Shown here one piece after another: positions 54,001 to 63,499 of a DNA stretch of 64,000 nt. The stretch is from the NCBI GenBank assembly GCA_011389575.1, contig JAABUB010000002.1, forward strand, positions 40,375-104,374, read 5' to 3'. Under the pieces are notes generated by a model that was given only the letters and a program-made list of their open reading frames with translations, was not told the origin of the DNA and searched no databases. Origin of the DNA: Desulfotignum sp. (GTDB lineage: Bacteria > Desulfobacterota > Desulfobacteria > Desulfobacterales > Desulfobacteraceae). A program made the translations under genes and the position numbers. Numbering within the stretch: position 1 is the first letter of the stretch; the number at the start of each line of letters is the position of its first letter.

Positions 54001-57000
54001 ATGGATACCAGACTGGATCTGTCAAAAGAAATCTTTCCGGTAAAACTTTCACGCCCCAAATTACAACAGACCTACCCCAGAACCCGTCTGTTTGCCATTC
54101 TGTCACAATCTGTGGGGAACTGTGCTTTATGGATCTGCGGACCGGCAGGCTCCGGTAAAACCACACTGGTCAACAGTTTTATCGATACTGCCGAAATTGG
54201 ATGCATCTGGTATGACATTGATCAGACAGATACGGATATTGCCTCATTTTTTTATTACATGGGCAGGGCCTGGAAAGAAATCTCCTCTGACACATCTTCT
54301 TCCTTACCATTTTTTACCCAGGAATTCTTTCCAAAAATTTCTGTTTTTACAAACCGGTTTTTCAACCTGTTTTCCCAGCATGTACCCCATCCCCTTGCCA
54401 TTGTCCTGGACAACTACCAAACAGCAGGAGAAGAATCCCGGCTTCATGAAGTTCTGTGCAATGCCATAGACATACTGCAGGGCAAAATCAGCATAATCAT
54501 CTGCAGCCGGACGAAACCACCTGCCGCATTTGCCCGGTCAAGGGCCAACCGGACCCTGCGCGTGCTGAACTGGCATCATTTGCAATTTCAAGAAAAAGAG
54601 ATCAAAGGGGTCATCAGCTGTATCACAGATACAAAATACCCGGATGCCGTCATTTCCGATCTGCACCGGAAAACCGATGGATGGATTGCCGGGCTGCTGC
54701 TGGTACTGCTGAACAAAGAAGCATATGACGATATGAAACCGCACCTGCTTGTTCACCAGACCCCGGACGAAATATTTGATTATCTTGGTTCCACCATTTT
54801 TGACAACCTTGAACCTGAGATCCAGACCATTCTTGTAAAATTGTCTTATCTTTCCCGGATTTCCCAGAATGCTGCCCAGACTCTGGGAGGAACGCTGGCA
54901 TGCCGTGTACTTGAGATCCTGATCCAAAAAAACGGGTTTACCTTTGTCTCCATGAACAATCCCCCTGAATACCATTTTCATCCGTTGTTCCAGGAGTTTC
55001 TTCAAAAAAAGGCCCCCTTATTTTTCTCCTTCTCCGAACACGATGCGCTATTGGTACAAACTGCATCCCTTCTTGCACAAGAAGGAAAATCAGAAGATGC
55101 CATCAATTTATATATCCGCTCACACCACTTTATGAAGGCCATGGACCTGATCCTTGAGAAGGCACCCATACTGGTATCCCAGGGACGTGTTCAGACAATA
55201 GAGGCATGGATTAATGCCTTTCCCCATGAGCTCTTTATAACAAATCCATGGCTGATTTTCTGGAAAGGCGCGTGCAAAATTCCAACTGCTCCTGAACAGG
55301 CCAAAGATCTGTTTCAGAAGGCACTCGACATCTTTGAAGCACAGTCAGATCCAGCAGGATGCTTTATGTCCTTGTCCGGCATGCTGGATGCCATCTCATT
55401 TCAGTTCAATACTTTCAGGGAATTTGACCGGTATTTTGAAAAATGCCGGATGCTGGAAGTGCGTTTCGGGATTGCCGGTCCACCTGAAGTGATCCTGAAA
55501 CTCACGGCCTCCATGCTTTATGCCCTGCTCCTGGGAGGCAATGATCCAGCTGATGTAAAAAAATGGAGTGACCGGGCGTGGCAGATGCTTCATGGGACAA
55601 AGGATGGGAACCTCGCACTTCAGATTTTTTCTCCGCTTATTTTTTTGAGAATGATACAGGGCGATCTCTGTGCTGCTGAGCACCTTCTCAAGATCTTCAA
55701 AGAAATGACCCATAAAAAGACAGCACCTCTGCCTTACATTGCTTTTCTGGATTTAAAAACCTTTCATGCATGGCTCAGTGCAAATTTTCAAAAGGGATTA
55801 ACTGCTGCCCGCCAGGCCATGAACGTGGAAAAAGAAACCGGTATTTTCCTTTTGTTTTTGGGGCTCCGGGTTCATGCGGCCCTTTGTGCCATGGGCCTTG
55901 GCAGATACGATACAGCAAAGAAACTTTTAGAAGAAGTGACACCACATCTAAGTCATCAGGGGCTCTGGAATCAGAGCCTGTACCATTATGCTTTTTTCTG
56001 GCTGCACATTTTAACGGAAAATATCACCGATTGCAGGTATCATGCCCTGGCATTTTTTGAAAAAGCGACACAGAGTGGAACCAAGATGATGCTGACAAGC
56101 GGCCATCTGCTGATGGCAAAAATGTACTACACCGTGGGTGAAAAAAAAAACGCAGAAACACATCTGAAAAAGTCTTTTCGTCTCTGCAGCCGTTTTGGCG
56201 CGCTCCAGGACAAATTCATGGCACTTCTCACTTTGACCACTTTTTTACTGGACAAAAAGGCGGAAGCCAGGGCGGAGAAAACCCTGAGAAAAGCCTTGTG
56301 TATTGGCAGGATATGGGATTACCGATATGGTTTTTGCTGGATCCCCAAAGAGATGGCCCGTTTGTGTGCCCATGCCCTTAAAAACGATATTGAAGTAAAA
56401 TATGTGCGTACTCTCATCAAAGAGCATAATCTCATCCCTGAAAAACCTCCGTTGAATATCCCGAACTGGCCATGGCCCATACGCATCTCTTCTTTTGGTG
56501 GTTTAAAAATTCATCTGGGGGAAGACGTCCTGCAGTTTGCTCGAAAAGCCCAGCAAAAACCTCTGACAATGCTCAAATATATGATGGCAAAAGGCGGTAC
56601 AAATGTTCCGGAACACGAGCTTCTGGATGCCCTCTGGCCGGACAGTGACGGTGATGCCGCTTACAATGCCTTTAAAACTACGCTGCATCGCCTCAGAAAA
56701 TTGCTGGGCAGCAAAAATGCCCTTGTGCACAAACAGGGCGTACTCGCATTTAATACATTTGTTGTCTGGACAGATACCCTTGCTTTTGCATCCTGCTGTT
56801 CCAGGGTCCATCAGGACCTTGATGACCAAGATTGTGTGGAAACTGCTTTGCAATTGTTAAATGAACTGCTTTTGCTGTATCGTGGACCATTTATACTTGA
56901 AGAACAGTCTTCATGGGTGATCCCGGAACGTGAAAAATCGAGATCAAAATTTTTGTCCGCCATTCAAAAAATTGCTGATCTTCTCGAGCATCATGGACAA

Positions 57001-57207
57001 TGGGAAAAAGCCATTAACTGCTGCAGAAAGGCTCTTGAACTTGATCCTCTGCTGGAATCTTTATACCCAAGACTTATGCAAACCTATGTTCAGTTGGGAA
57101 AAAAAACAGAGGCTCTTGGCATTTACAGACAATGCAAGGTAGTCTTACATGCTGAACTGGGCGTCTCCCCGCCAAAAAAAATGCAGTATCTCAAACAGTC
57201 ATTGTAA
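54001..57207 (+). CDS. MalT/SARP-type regulator: STAND ATPase, TPR repeats, winged helix and BTAD
   Basis: A 1068-residue transcription regulator. N-terminal AAA/STAND ATPase with Walker A ICGPAGSGKTTLV and Walker B-like LAIVLDNYQTAGEES; a long TPR-like middle (about 370-830); then a C-terminal OmpR-like winged helix (RISSFGGLKIHLGEDVLQFA, HELLDALWPDSDGDAAYNAF, TTLHRLRKLLG) and a bacterial transcriptional activation domain (RGPFILEEQSSWVIPEREK). MalT has a LuxR helix-turn-helix at this end, so this is the SARP/BTAD variant. ATG 54001; GTG 53989 is possible. Targets and ligand unknown; it stands alone. Confidence 0.87.
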   Translation: MDTRLDLSKEIFPVKLSRPKLQQTYPRTRLFAILSQSVGNCALWICGPAGSGKTTLVNSFIDTAEIGCIWYDIDQTDTDIASFFYYMGRAWKEISSDTSSSLPFFTQEFFPKISVFTNRFFNLFSQHVPHPLAIVLDNYQTAGEESRLHEVLCNAIDILQGKISIIICSRTKPPAAFARSRANRTLRVLNWHHLQFQEKEIKGVISCITDTKYPDAVISDLHRKTDGWIAGLLLVLLNKEAYDDMKPHLLVHQTPDEIFDYLGSTIFDNLEPEIQTILVKLSYLSRISQNAAQTLGGTLACRVLEILIQKNGFTFVSMNNPPEYHFHPLFQEFLQKKAPLFFSFSEHDALLVQTASLLAQEGKSEDAINLYIRSHHFMKAMDLILEKAPILVSQGRVQTIEAWINAFPHELFITNPWLIFWKGACKIPTAPEQAKDLFQKALDIFEAQSDPAGCFMSLSGMLDAISFQFNTFREFDRYFEKCRMLEVRFGIAGPPEVILKLTASMLYALLLGGNDPADVKKWSDRAWQMLHGTKDGNLALQIFSPLIFLRMIQGDLCAAEHLLKIFKEMTHKKTAPLPYIAFLDLKTFHAWLSANFQKGLTAARQAMNVEKETGIFLLFLGLRVHAALCAMGLGRYDTAKKLLEEVTPHLSHQGLWNQSLYHYAFFWLHILTENITDCRYHALAFFEKATQSGTKMMLTSGHLLMAKMYYTVGEKKNAETHLKKSFRLCSRFGALQDKFMALLTLTTFLLDKKAEARAEKTLRKALCIGRIWDYRYGFCWIPKEMARLCAHALKNDIEVKYVRTLIKEHNLIPEKPPLNIPNWPWPIRISSFGGLKIHLGEDVLQFARKAQQKPLTMLKYMMAKGGTNVPEHELLDALWPDSDGDAAYNAFKTTLHRLRKLLGSKNALVHKQGVLAFNTFVVWTDTLAFASCCSRVHQDLDDQDCVETALQLLNELLLLYRGPFILEEQSSWVIPEREKSRSKFLSAIQKIADLLEHHGQWEKAINCCRKALELDPLLESLYPRLMQTYVQLGKKTEALGIYRQCKVVLHAELGVSPPKKMQYLKQSL

Positions 57208-57308
57208 CAGACTAACGGCCATGGTCTGACAGGCCCAACAAATCATGCAAGAATTCAGAAATTTGCCCAGTTCTTTCATATAAAAATCCTCAAAAAAACC
57301 TGGGTAAA

Positions 57309-57365
57309 TGGGGAAAGGCATCAGCGGAGGTGCCCTTTATTAAAATGGCTCTGATACCTTCCCCA
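57309..57365. terminator. Long imperfect hairpin between convergent genes
   Basis: TGGGGAAAGGCATCAG (57309-57324) pairs with CTGATACCTTCCCCA (57351-57365), with one bulge and one mismatch. It lies between the regulator gene and the convergent secreted-protein gene and may terminate both. The rest of 57208-57420 shows no gene. Confidence 0.45.
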
Positions 57366-57420
57366 TAACCGAAAAATCCCAAAAACACTTGCAACGCAAT
57401 TTTTTTTGCGAAATTACCAA

Positions 57421-57813
57421 TCAGTACCAAGGCGAAGCATGCCTCACATCCACCAGGGCTTTTTCCAAAAGCCATCCCTCGGGATGGGATTCCGGTGCAG
57501 ATTTGAGCACCACGGCCTTATCCTGTTTTGAAAAGCGTTTTTTAACATACACAAGATAACAGTTGTCTTTTATGGGAACCACATGGCTTCTTTTTAAAAG
57601 AAGGGGCAGGTCTGCGGAAACTGTTTTAAAATACTCCCCTCTGCGGGTATATTCATCATAAGTTCCCTCACTGTTTTTAATATAGCGGTGCATGGTTGCC
57701 AGATCAACATACCCTTCAGCAGAGGCCTGCTTTTTTATCTCAGACCCCCACGCGGTAAAAGCATATAAAGACAATGCTGCAACCAGAAAAAAAATCATGC
57801 CTTTTCTCATCAC
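57421..57813 (-). CDS. Small secreted hypothetical protein
   Basis: A 130-residue protein with a clear signal peptide (about 1-23, MIFFLVAALSLYAFTAWGSE). The mature part is polar with a beta-rich middle (HVVPIKDNCYLVYVKKRFS) and a single cysteine. AAGGAGGTCGTG lies directly before ATG 57813. No family recognised. The upstream gap 57814-58081 has two tandem GTTACAGATA copies (57929-57938, 57940-57949). Confidence 0.7.
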   Translation of the reverse strand: MMRKGMIFFLVAALSLYAFTAWGSEIKKQASAEGYVDLATMHRYIKNSEGTYDEYTRRGEYFKTVSADLPLLLKRSHVVPIKDNCYLVYVKKRFSKQDKAVVLKSAPESHPEGWLLEKALVDVRHASPWY

Positions 57814-58081
57814 GACCTCCTTTTAAAATTAATGGTATGAATAAAATGGCAGCTGCCACCGTCGAAATCCAGGATACAAATAGTCTTTGAATTAGAAGTT
57901 ATCGTTATGGTAATATAAAGGGGTATAAGTTACAGATAGGTTACAGATACAAAAAAAATTTATTGCCCGGGCATCCATTTTCGTTTCCCTGTTTCTGACC
58001 GGCACCTTGTTGCCAAATCAAAACAAGCCATACATGGTCCAGTGTATGTAATAAAACCACCATAAGAGGAGGCAAAACACC

Positions 58082-58849
58082 ATGATCGGCGCCATTGCAG
58101 GAGATATCATCGGATCCATTTATGAACATCACCCCATAAAAACCAAAAACTTTCCCTTGTTTGATGACCAGTGCCGGTTTACCGACGATACGGTTCTAAC
58201 GGCAGCCATTGCAGATGCCATCCTCTCAAACCAATCTTACCTGGCATCGGTCAGAAAAATCGGCCAGCGCCATCCCCATGCGGGCTACGGCGCCAGTTTT
58301 GTCAGATGGCTGCATGCAGAAAATCCCCAGCCTTACAACAGCTGGGGCAACGGGGCTGCCATGCGGGTCAGCCCGGTGGGGTTTGCCTTTTCCACCGAAG
58401 ATGCAGTACTGGACCAGGCCAAAAAAACCGCTGCCATAACCCACAACCATCCGGAAGGCATCAAAGGTGCCCAGGCCACGGCACTGACAGTTTTTCTCGC
58501 CAGAACCGGTCACAATAAAAATACCATTAAAGCCCGCATATCCGAAGAGTTCGGGTATGATCTGAACCGGACCATCAATGAGATCCGCCCGTCCTACACC
58601 TTTGACATCTCCTGCCAGGGCACGGTACCCGAAGCCATCATCTGCTTTCTGGAAGCCTCCTCTTATGAAGATGCCGTCCGCAATGCTGTGTCTTTAGGCG
58701 GGGACAGCGACACCCTGGCCTGCATTGCCGGCGGCATGGCAGACGCCTTTTTCGGCGGGGTCCCGCCTGAGATTCAATCCCGCGTGAAAAACATGCTGTC
58801 TCCTGATCTGTGGCAAATCACACAGGCGTTCTGTGAAAAATACCGCTGA
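58082..58849 (+). CDS. ADP-ribosylglycohydrolase family protein
   Basis: Removes ADP-ribose from a target or nucleotide, DraG/ARH-like. It has 255 residues. MIGAIAGDIIGSIYE, the metal-binding FTDDTVLTAAIADAIL and the C-terminal SLGGDSDTLACIAGGMADAF give the dinuclear magnesium site. Cytoplasmic. No nitrogenase or DraT partner is adjacent, so the target is unknown. GAGGAGGC precedes the ATG. Confidence 0.92.
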   Translation: MIGAIAGDIIGSIYEHHPIKTKNFPLFDDQCRFTDDTVLTAAIADAILSNQSYLASVRKIGQRHPHAGYGASFVRWLHAENPQPYNSWGNGAAMRVSPVGFAFSTEDAVLDQAKKTAAITHNHPEGIKGAQATALTVFLARTGHNKNTIKARISEEFGYDLNRTINEIRPSYTFDISCQGTVPEAIICFLEASSYEDAVRNAVSLGGDSDTLACIAGGMADAFFGGVPPEIQSRVKNMLSPDLWQITQAFCEKYR

Positions 58850-59002
58850 TGCAGGCACCGACAATAATCCGGCCTGTGGAAAAACAGGCATATCCATCCG
58901 GCAAAAAACCGTGGCTTGATTCTTCAAAACATATCCGCTATAAAACAGCCAACAACTTCTTTAGCCGAATCATGCGAGCATATATGGAGGAACAGAAAGA
59001 AG

Positions 59003-60118
59003 ATGGCGCAGGCAAAAAAAATCTTTTCAGATATGATGGACACTGCCGGTATCCGTATAAACGGAGACAGGCCGTTTGATATCCGGATCAAAAACAATCA
59101 ATTCTATCAGCGGGTTCTCGCTTCTCCGGCACTGGGGCTGGGCGAGTCCTATATGGATGAATGGTGGGACTGTCCGGCCTTGGATACGTTCATAGAAAAA
59201 ATACTTCGTGCCGATCTTGCCGGCCGAGTCAAACAGGACTGGGTAACAGCCTTGAATACCCTGATGGCCAGAATATTCAATCTCCAGACCATTCAAAGGG
59301 CATTTGCAGTGGGCGAACACCATTATGACATCGGCAACGACCTCTACCAAGACATGCTGGACAAGCGGATGCAGTATACCTGCGGATACTGGAAAGATGC
59401 CCAAAATCTGGATGAGGCCCAGGAAGCCAAGCTGGACATAATCTGCAGAAAACTGGCACTGGCCCCGGGAATGAGCGTCCTGGAGCTGGGATGCGGCTTC
59501 GGCGGTTTTGCCCGGTATGCAGCCGAAAAATATCAGGTATCCGTCACCGGCTATACCGTGTCAAAGAAACAAGCTGAATTCGGCAAAGAATACTGCAAAG
59601 GACTGCCGGTGGATATCCGGCTGGACGATTACCGGAATGCCTCAGGCACTTATGACCGCATCCTGTCCATCGGCCTGATGGAACATGTGGGATATAAAAA
59701 CTACCGGCACTATATGAAACTGACACACCGTCTGCTCAAAGAGGACGGCATGGCATTCGTGCATACCATAGGAGGAAACGTCACTTCAGCGATCTGCAAT
59801 GCCTGGACCGCCAAATACATTTTCCCCAATTCCGTCCTGCCGTCCATTGCCACCCTGGGAAAGGCCATGGAGGACCTTTTTGTGATGGAGGACTGGCACA
59901 ATTTCGGAGAAGATTATGACAAAACCCTGATGGCCTGGCACCAAAATTTCAAGGCGGCCTGGCCCCGGCTCAGGGACCGTTACGGGGACCGGTTTTACCG
60001 GATGTGGGAATATTACCTGTTAAGCTGTTCCGGCGCCTTTCGGGCCCGGGCCCTCCAGCTGTGGCAGATTGTTCTGACCCGGAGCGGCCGTCCCGGACCG
60101 GACTGCCGGATCTCATGA
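59003..60118 (+). CDS. cfa: Cyclopropane-fatty-acid-synthase-like SAM methyltransferase
   Basis: Transfers a one-carbon unit from SAM to a double bond of phospholipid acyl chains at the membrane. It has 371 residues, normal for CfaS. Motifs: YMDEWWDCPALDTFIEKIL, VGEHHYDIGNDLYQDMLD, the SAM site VLELGCGFGGFARYAAEKY, IGLMEHVGYKNYRHYM and the C-terminal RDRYGDRFYRMWEYYLLSC. ATG 59003 (GGAGG 12 nt upstream) is preferred to the in-frame start at 58916. The stop overlaps the ATG of the flavoprotein gene (ATGA), so their products probably work together. Cyclopropanation or mid-chain methylation is possible. Confidence 0.9.
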   Translation: MAQAKKIFSDMMDTAGIRINGDRPFDIRIKNNQFYQRVLASPALGLGESYMDEWWDCPALDTFIEKILRADLAGRVKQDWVTALNTLMARIFNLQTIQRAFAVGEHHYDIGNDLYQDMLDKRMQYTCGYWKDAQNLDEAQEAKLDIICRKLALAPGMSVLELGCGFGGFARYAAEKYQVSVTGYTVSKKQAEFGKEYCKGLPVDIRLDDYRNASGTYDRILSIGLMEHVGYKNYRHYMKLTHRLLKEDGMAFVHTIGGNVTSAICNAWTAKYIFPNSVLPSIATLGKAMEDLFVMEDWHNFGEDYDKTLMAWHQNFKAAWPRLRDRYGDRFYRMWEYYLLSCSGAFRARALQLWQIVLTRSGRPGPDCRIS

Positions 60119-61098
60119 GACCGGCCATGGTTCAGGCGGATGTGATCATTGTGGGCGGAGGCCCGGCAGGTGCGGCCTGTGCGGCACACCTCAAAAAAAA
60201 CGGTGTGGATGTAAGGATCCTGGACAAAAAGGTGTTTCCAAGGAAAAAGATCTGCGCCGGATGGATCACACCGGATGTTTTTGACTCCCTTGAATGCCTC
60301 CCTGAAACCTATCCTTACCCCTTGACCCGTATCCACCGGATTCACTTTCACCTGTTCGGGATCAGGATGCCTGTTAAAACCCGGCAGTATGCGGTCAGAC
60401 GGTTTGAATTCGACAACTGGCTGATCCGCAGGGCAAAAGTTCCGGTACATACCCATCAGGTCGGAAATATCCAAAAAAACAGGTCCGGGTATGTGATAGA
60501 TGATCAGTTTGCATGCCGGTACCTGATGGGGGCCGGCGGCACACACTGCCCGGTGCGCCGTACTTTTTTTGACCCTTTGCAGATCCGTCCGGACCGGGCC
60601 CTTCTTTGCGCAGTTGAAAAAGAATTTCAGCCCCCAAGCCGGGTCCGGGAATGTCATATCTGGTACCTGGACCAGGGCTTGCCCGGATATGCGTGGTACC
60701 TGCCCAAAAAAGGCGGATGGATCAACATTGGTATCGGCGGCAAACAGCACCGGCTGGCGGCCCGGGGAACCACCATCATGAAGCACTGGCGCAATTTTGT
60801 CCACCGGCTCTTAAAGCAGGGCTTTCTGGATCACCCTCCAGGGAATCCAAAGGGACATACCTACTTTCTGCGGCATAAACCGGTTAATCTTGGGACGGAA
60901 AATGTGTTCATTGCCGGCGATGCCGCCGGTCTGTCCACCATCGATATGGGAGAAGGGATTCATGCCGCCATCCAGAGCGGGATTGCCGCAGCCGAGGCCA
61001 TCACTTCGGGCCGGCCGGTAAGCATGAACCACATTTCCCGGCTCAGCCTGCCGAAACTGCTTACATCTGCCATTAGCAAGACCTTCCCTCATACATGA
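60115..61098 (+). CDS. Geranylgeranyl-reductase-like FAD oxidoreductase
   Basis: A 327-residue flavoprotein. The FAD Rossmann motif ADVIIVGGGPAGAACAAHL is at the N-terminus, the GGR-type CAGWITPDVFDSLE follows, and the second FAD site ENVFIAGDAAGLSTIDMGEG with IHAAIQSGIAAAEAI is near the end. Family members reduce carbon-carbon double bonds of prenyl lipids. ATG 60115 overlaps the cfa stop. The pairing suggests reduction of a methylene- or unsaturated acyl chain produced by the methyltransferase. Reaction not established; digeranylgeranyl-type activity is unlikely in a bacterium with fatty-acid lipids. Confidence 0.82.
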   Translation: MRPAMVQADVIIVGGGPAGAACAAHLKKNGVDVRILDKKVFPRKKICAGWITPDVFDSLECLPETYPYPLTRIHRIHFHLFGIRMPVKTRQYAVRRFEFDNWLIRRAKVPVHTHQVGNIQKNRSGYVIDDQFACRYLMGAGGTHCPVRRTFFDPLQIRPDRALLCAVEKEFQPPSRVRECHIWYLDQGLPGYAWYLPKKGGWINIGIGGKQHRLAARGTTIMKHWRNFVHRLLKQGFLDHPPGNPKGHTYFLRHKPVNLGTENVFIAGDAAGLSTIDMGEGIHAAIQSGIAAAEAITSGRPVSMNHISRLSLPKLLTSAISKTFPHT

Positions 61099-61160
61099 AT
61101 CGGTGTTTTTTTGACCGGCAACCTTTATTACAGCTTTCCCCTGGACTGGATGATATTTGG

Positions 61161-61727
61161 TCAATCCATGTGCTTCAACCCATGCGCAGCTTTGAATTCA
61201 TGCCATTCACCATGATCTATATAACCGTTTTCATCAAGATCAACAGCATTAAACACTTTTTGTTTATCAACTGCATCTGTAAAATAGGCATTGAATTCAT
61301 CAAAAGTCACCTGGTCATTATGGTCACTGTCCATGTCTGGAAAATGGGCATTGAATTTTGAAGAATCAGGGAGTTTTTCCTTATGATATCTTTTCTTGTT
61401 CTTCTGGTGGTACTTTTTTCCCATCCCTTTGTGCATTTCTTTAAACTGGTGCCATTCCTCACGGCTCAAAGTGCCGTTTTTATCACTGTCAAGGCGGTCA
61501 AAGGCTTTTCGATCAGCTGATTTGAACACCTTTTTGAATTCCTTGAAGCTCAGGCTGTCGTCTCCATCAATATCCATATCAGTGAAATGTCTGTCGAACA
61601 AAGTGTGTCCGCCGGAAGCCTGATAGTCTTCCTGGTCGCAGGATGAGGCATAAACAGGCGCAGCAGCCCCCGTTGAAGCCATTAGAAAAAAACCGGACAT
61701 TATCATTATACAGGTAAAATGCTTCAT
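61161..61727 (-). CDS. Secreted EF-hand calcium-binding protein
   Basis: A 188-residue exported protein with a signal peptide (about 1-27). Four EF-hand loops can be read: DMDIDGDDSLSF, DSDKNGTLSREE, DMDSDHNDQVTF and DLDENGYIDHGE, arranged as two pairs with a Lys/His-rich linker between. The calmodulin-like four-hand layout is uncommon in bacteria. GAGGAG lies just before ATG 61727. Likely calcium-binding in the periplasm or outside; partner unknown. The 61728-61967 gap has no gene. Confidence 0.88.
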   Translation of the reverse strand: MKHFTCIMIMSGFFLMASTGAAAPVYASSCDQEDYQASGGHTLFDRHFTDMDIDGDDSLSFKEFKKVFKSADRKAFDRLDSDKNGTLSREEWHQFKEMHKGMGKKYHQKNKKRYHKEKLPDSSKFNAHFPDMDSDHNDQVTFDEFNAYFTDAVDKQKVFNAVDLDENGYIDHGEWHEFKAAHGLKHMD

Positions 61728-61967
61728 TATATATATCTCCTCAATTGGTTATCTGTTTTTCAATTCAACCATGTTTTATGTCCTTTAAAGAGGATAATCA
61801 CAAACCAGTACAATGCAACTGCATTATATCAAAGACAGGCGGCAGGGTGACAACATATGCCCTGTTTGCTGCCGGAAATTTTTTCTTATAATGCATGAAA
61901 TGTCAACTGCTTGAAATTTATATGAACCCGGTTTATGGTACCCTGTAAATACAAAAGGAGCATAACA

Positions 61968-63485
61968 GTGGCCAAAACCAGTTTTTCCAATACCAGTGCC
62001 AGTCCGCTTCAGGCCCTGCCGGTCAGAATCATCATCCCGGTGGCCCTGACCATTATTTTGTTTATCCTCACCATTTTTCTGTTCATCCTTCCCCGGATGG
62101 AGTCTTCCATGATGGATGGAAAAAGGGAAACCACCAGGCACCTGACGGAAACCGCCTGGTCGGTGCTGGATTTTTTTCACGATCAAGCCGTCCGCGGAAC
62201 CCTTTCCGAGGACCAGGCACAGCAGGCGGCCGTGGCCCTGCTGGAACAGCTGCGGTACGGGGATGACCGCAAGGATTATTTCTGGATCAATGACAACACC
62301 CCGGTGATGATCATGCATCCCTACCGTCCGGACCTGGAGGGCAAAAACGTGGCCACATTCACGGATCCGGCGGGCAATCCCCTGTTTGCCAGGATGGTGG
62401 AGATCACCCGGGAATCCGGATCCGGGTTTGTGGATTACCTGTGGCAGTGGAAAGAAGAATCCGGGCATATCGCACCCAAAATATCTTATGTTAAAAGTTT
62501 TGAACCATGGGGATGGATCATCGGCACCGGCATCTATGTGGAAGATGTCACAGCCCAGATATCTTCTGTCACCCGGAAGCTGATGCTGGCCTGTGCCGGG
62601 ATCATGGGGGTGGTGCTGCTTTTGTCCGGCTACATCATCTGGGCTGCGGCAGCTTCCAGAAAAGAGAAACTGGCGGCCATGGCCCGGTCTGAACTCCAGG
62701 AAAAGCAGCTGGTCCAGGCGGATAAGATGGCATCTCTTGGCATTCTGGTGGCAGGGGTGGCCCATGAGGTGAACAACCCGGCCACCACCCTGATGCTCAA
62801 TGCCCCGAACCTGAAAAAATCTTTTGAAGCCTTTATTCCGGTTCTGGATGACCACTTTGCCAGGCATCCGGATGCCCGGGTCTGCAATATGGCGTACCCG
62901 GACCTGCGCAGCCGCATCCAGCTCATGCTGGCAGCCATTCTGGATTCATCCACACGGATCAAGCAGATCATTTCCGATCTCAAGGATTTTTCCCGGCCGG
63001 CAGACAGCCGGGACCCAAAAAGCACCAGGGAGATCGACGTCAACCAGGTGGTGGAAAAATCTTTGGACCTGACCCATACCGTGCTCAAAAAAGCCACCTC
63101 CCGGGTGTCGGTCATTTATGGAAAAAACCTGCCGGCGGTGTCAGGAGATTTTCAGAAACTGCAGCAGGTGGTCATCAACCTGCTGGTGAATGCGGCCCAG
63201 GCCCTTGAGAAGCCGGACCAGACCATCACGCTCAAAACAGGGACAAACCAGCACAAAAATGTAGTTTTCATTGATATCTGTGACACCGGCCCGGGGGTGG
63301 CCCCGGAAATACTGGAAAAAATAACCGACCCCTTTTTCACCACCCGCAGAGATGACGGCGGCACCGGCCTGGGTCTTTTTATTTCAGAAAAAATCATCTC
63401 CGATCTTCTGGGAATTCTGGAATTTTCATCTGAACCGGGCCTGGGATTTACCGCCAGTATCCGCTTGCCCTGCAAGGAAAAATAA
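61968..63485 (+). CDS. Cache-domain sensor histidine kinase
   Basis: A 505-residue membrane kinase. Helix 1 (about 20-42), a periplasmic single-Cache domain (YFWINDNTPVMIMHPYRPDL, FEPWGWIIGTGIYVEDV), helix 2 (about 207-229), then a HisKA domain with the phosphorylated His in LVAGVAHEVNNPATT, and HATPase N, G1, G2 boxes (NLLVNAAQALE, DTGPGVAPE, GGTGLGLFIS). No PAS or HAMP is evident. GTG 61968 follows AAAGGAG; the in-frame start 61935 lacks a site. Pairs with the response regulator 14 nt downstream. Confidence 0.92.
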   Translation: MAKTSFSNTSASPLQALPVRIIIPVALTIILFILTIFLFILPRMESSMMDGKRETTRHLTETAWSVLDFFHDQAVRGTLSEDQAQQAAVALLEQLRYGDDRKDYFWINDNTPVMIMHPYRPDLEGKNVATFTDPAGNPLFARMVEITRESGSGFVDYLWQWKEESGHIAPKISYVKSFEPWGWIIGTGIYVEDVTAQISSVTRKLMLACAGIMGVVLLLSGYIIWAAAASRKEKLAAMARSELQEKQLVQADKMASLGILVAGVAHEVNNPATTLMLNAPNLKKSFEAFIPVLDDHFARHPDARVCNMAYPDLRSRIQLMLAAILDSSTRIKQIISDLKDFSRPADSRDPKSTREIDVNQVVEKSLDLTHTVLKKATSRVSVIYGKNLPAVSGDFQKLQQVVINLLVNAAQALEKPDQTITLKTGTNQHKNVVFIDICDTGPGVAPEILEKITDPFFTTRRDDGGTGLGLFISEKIISDLLGILEFSSEPGLGFTASIRLPCKEK

Positions 63486-63499
63486 ATTATAAAAAGAAC

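Noticed and set aside
57929..57949. Tandem GTTACAGATA pair upstream of the ADP-ribosylglycohydrolase gene
   Set aside because: Only two short copies; too little to claim an operator.
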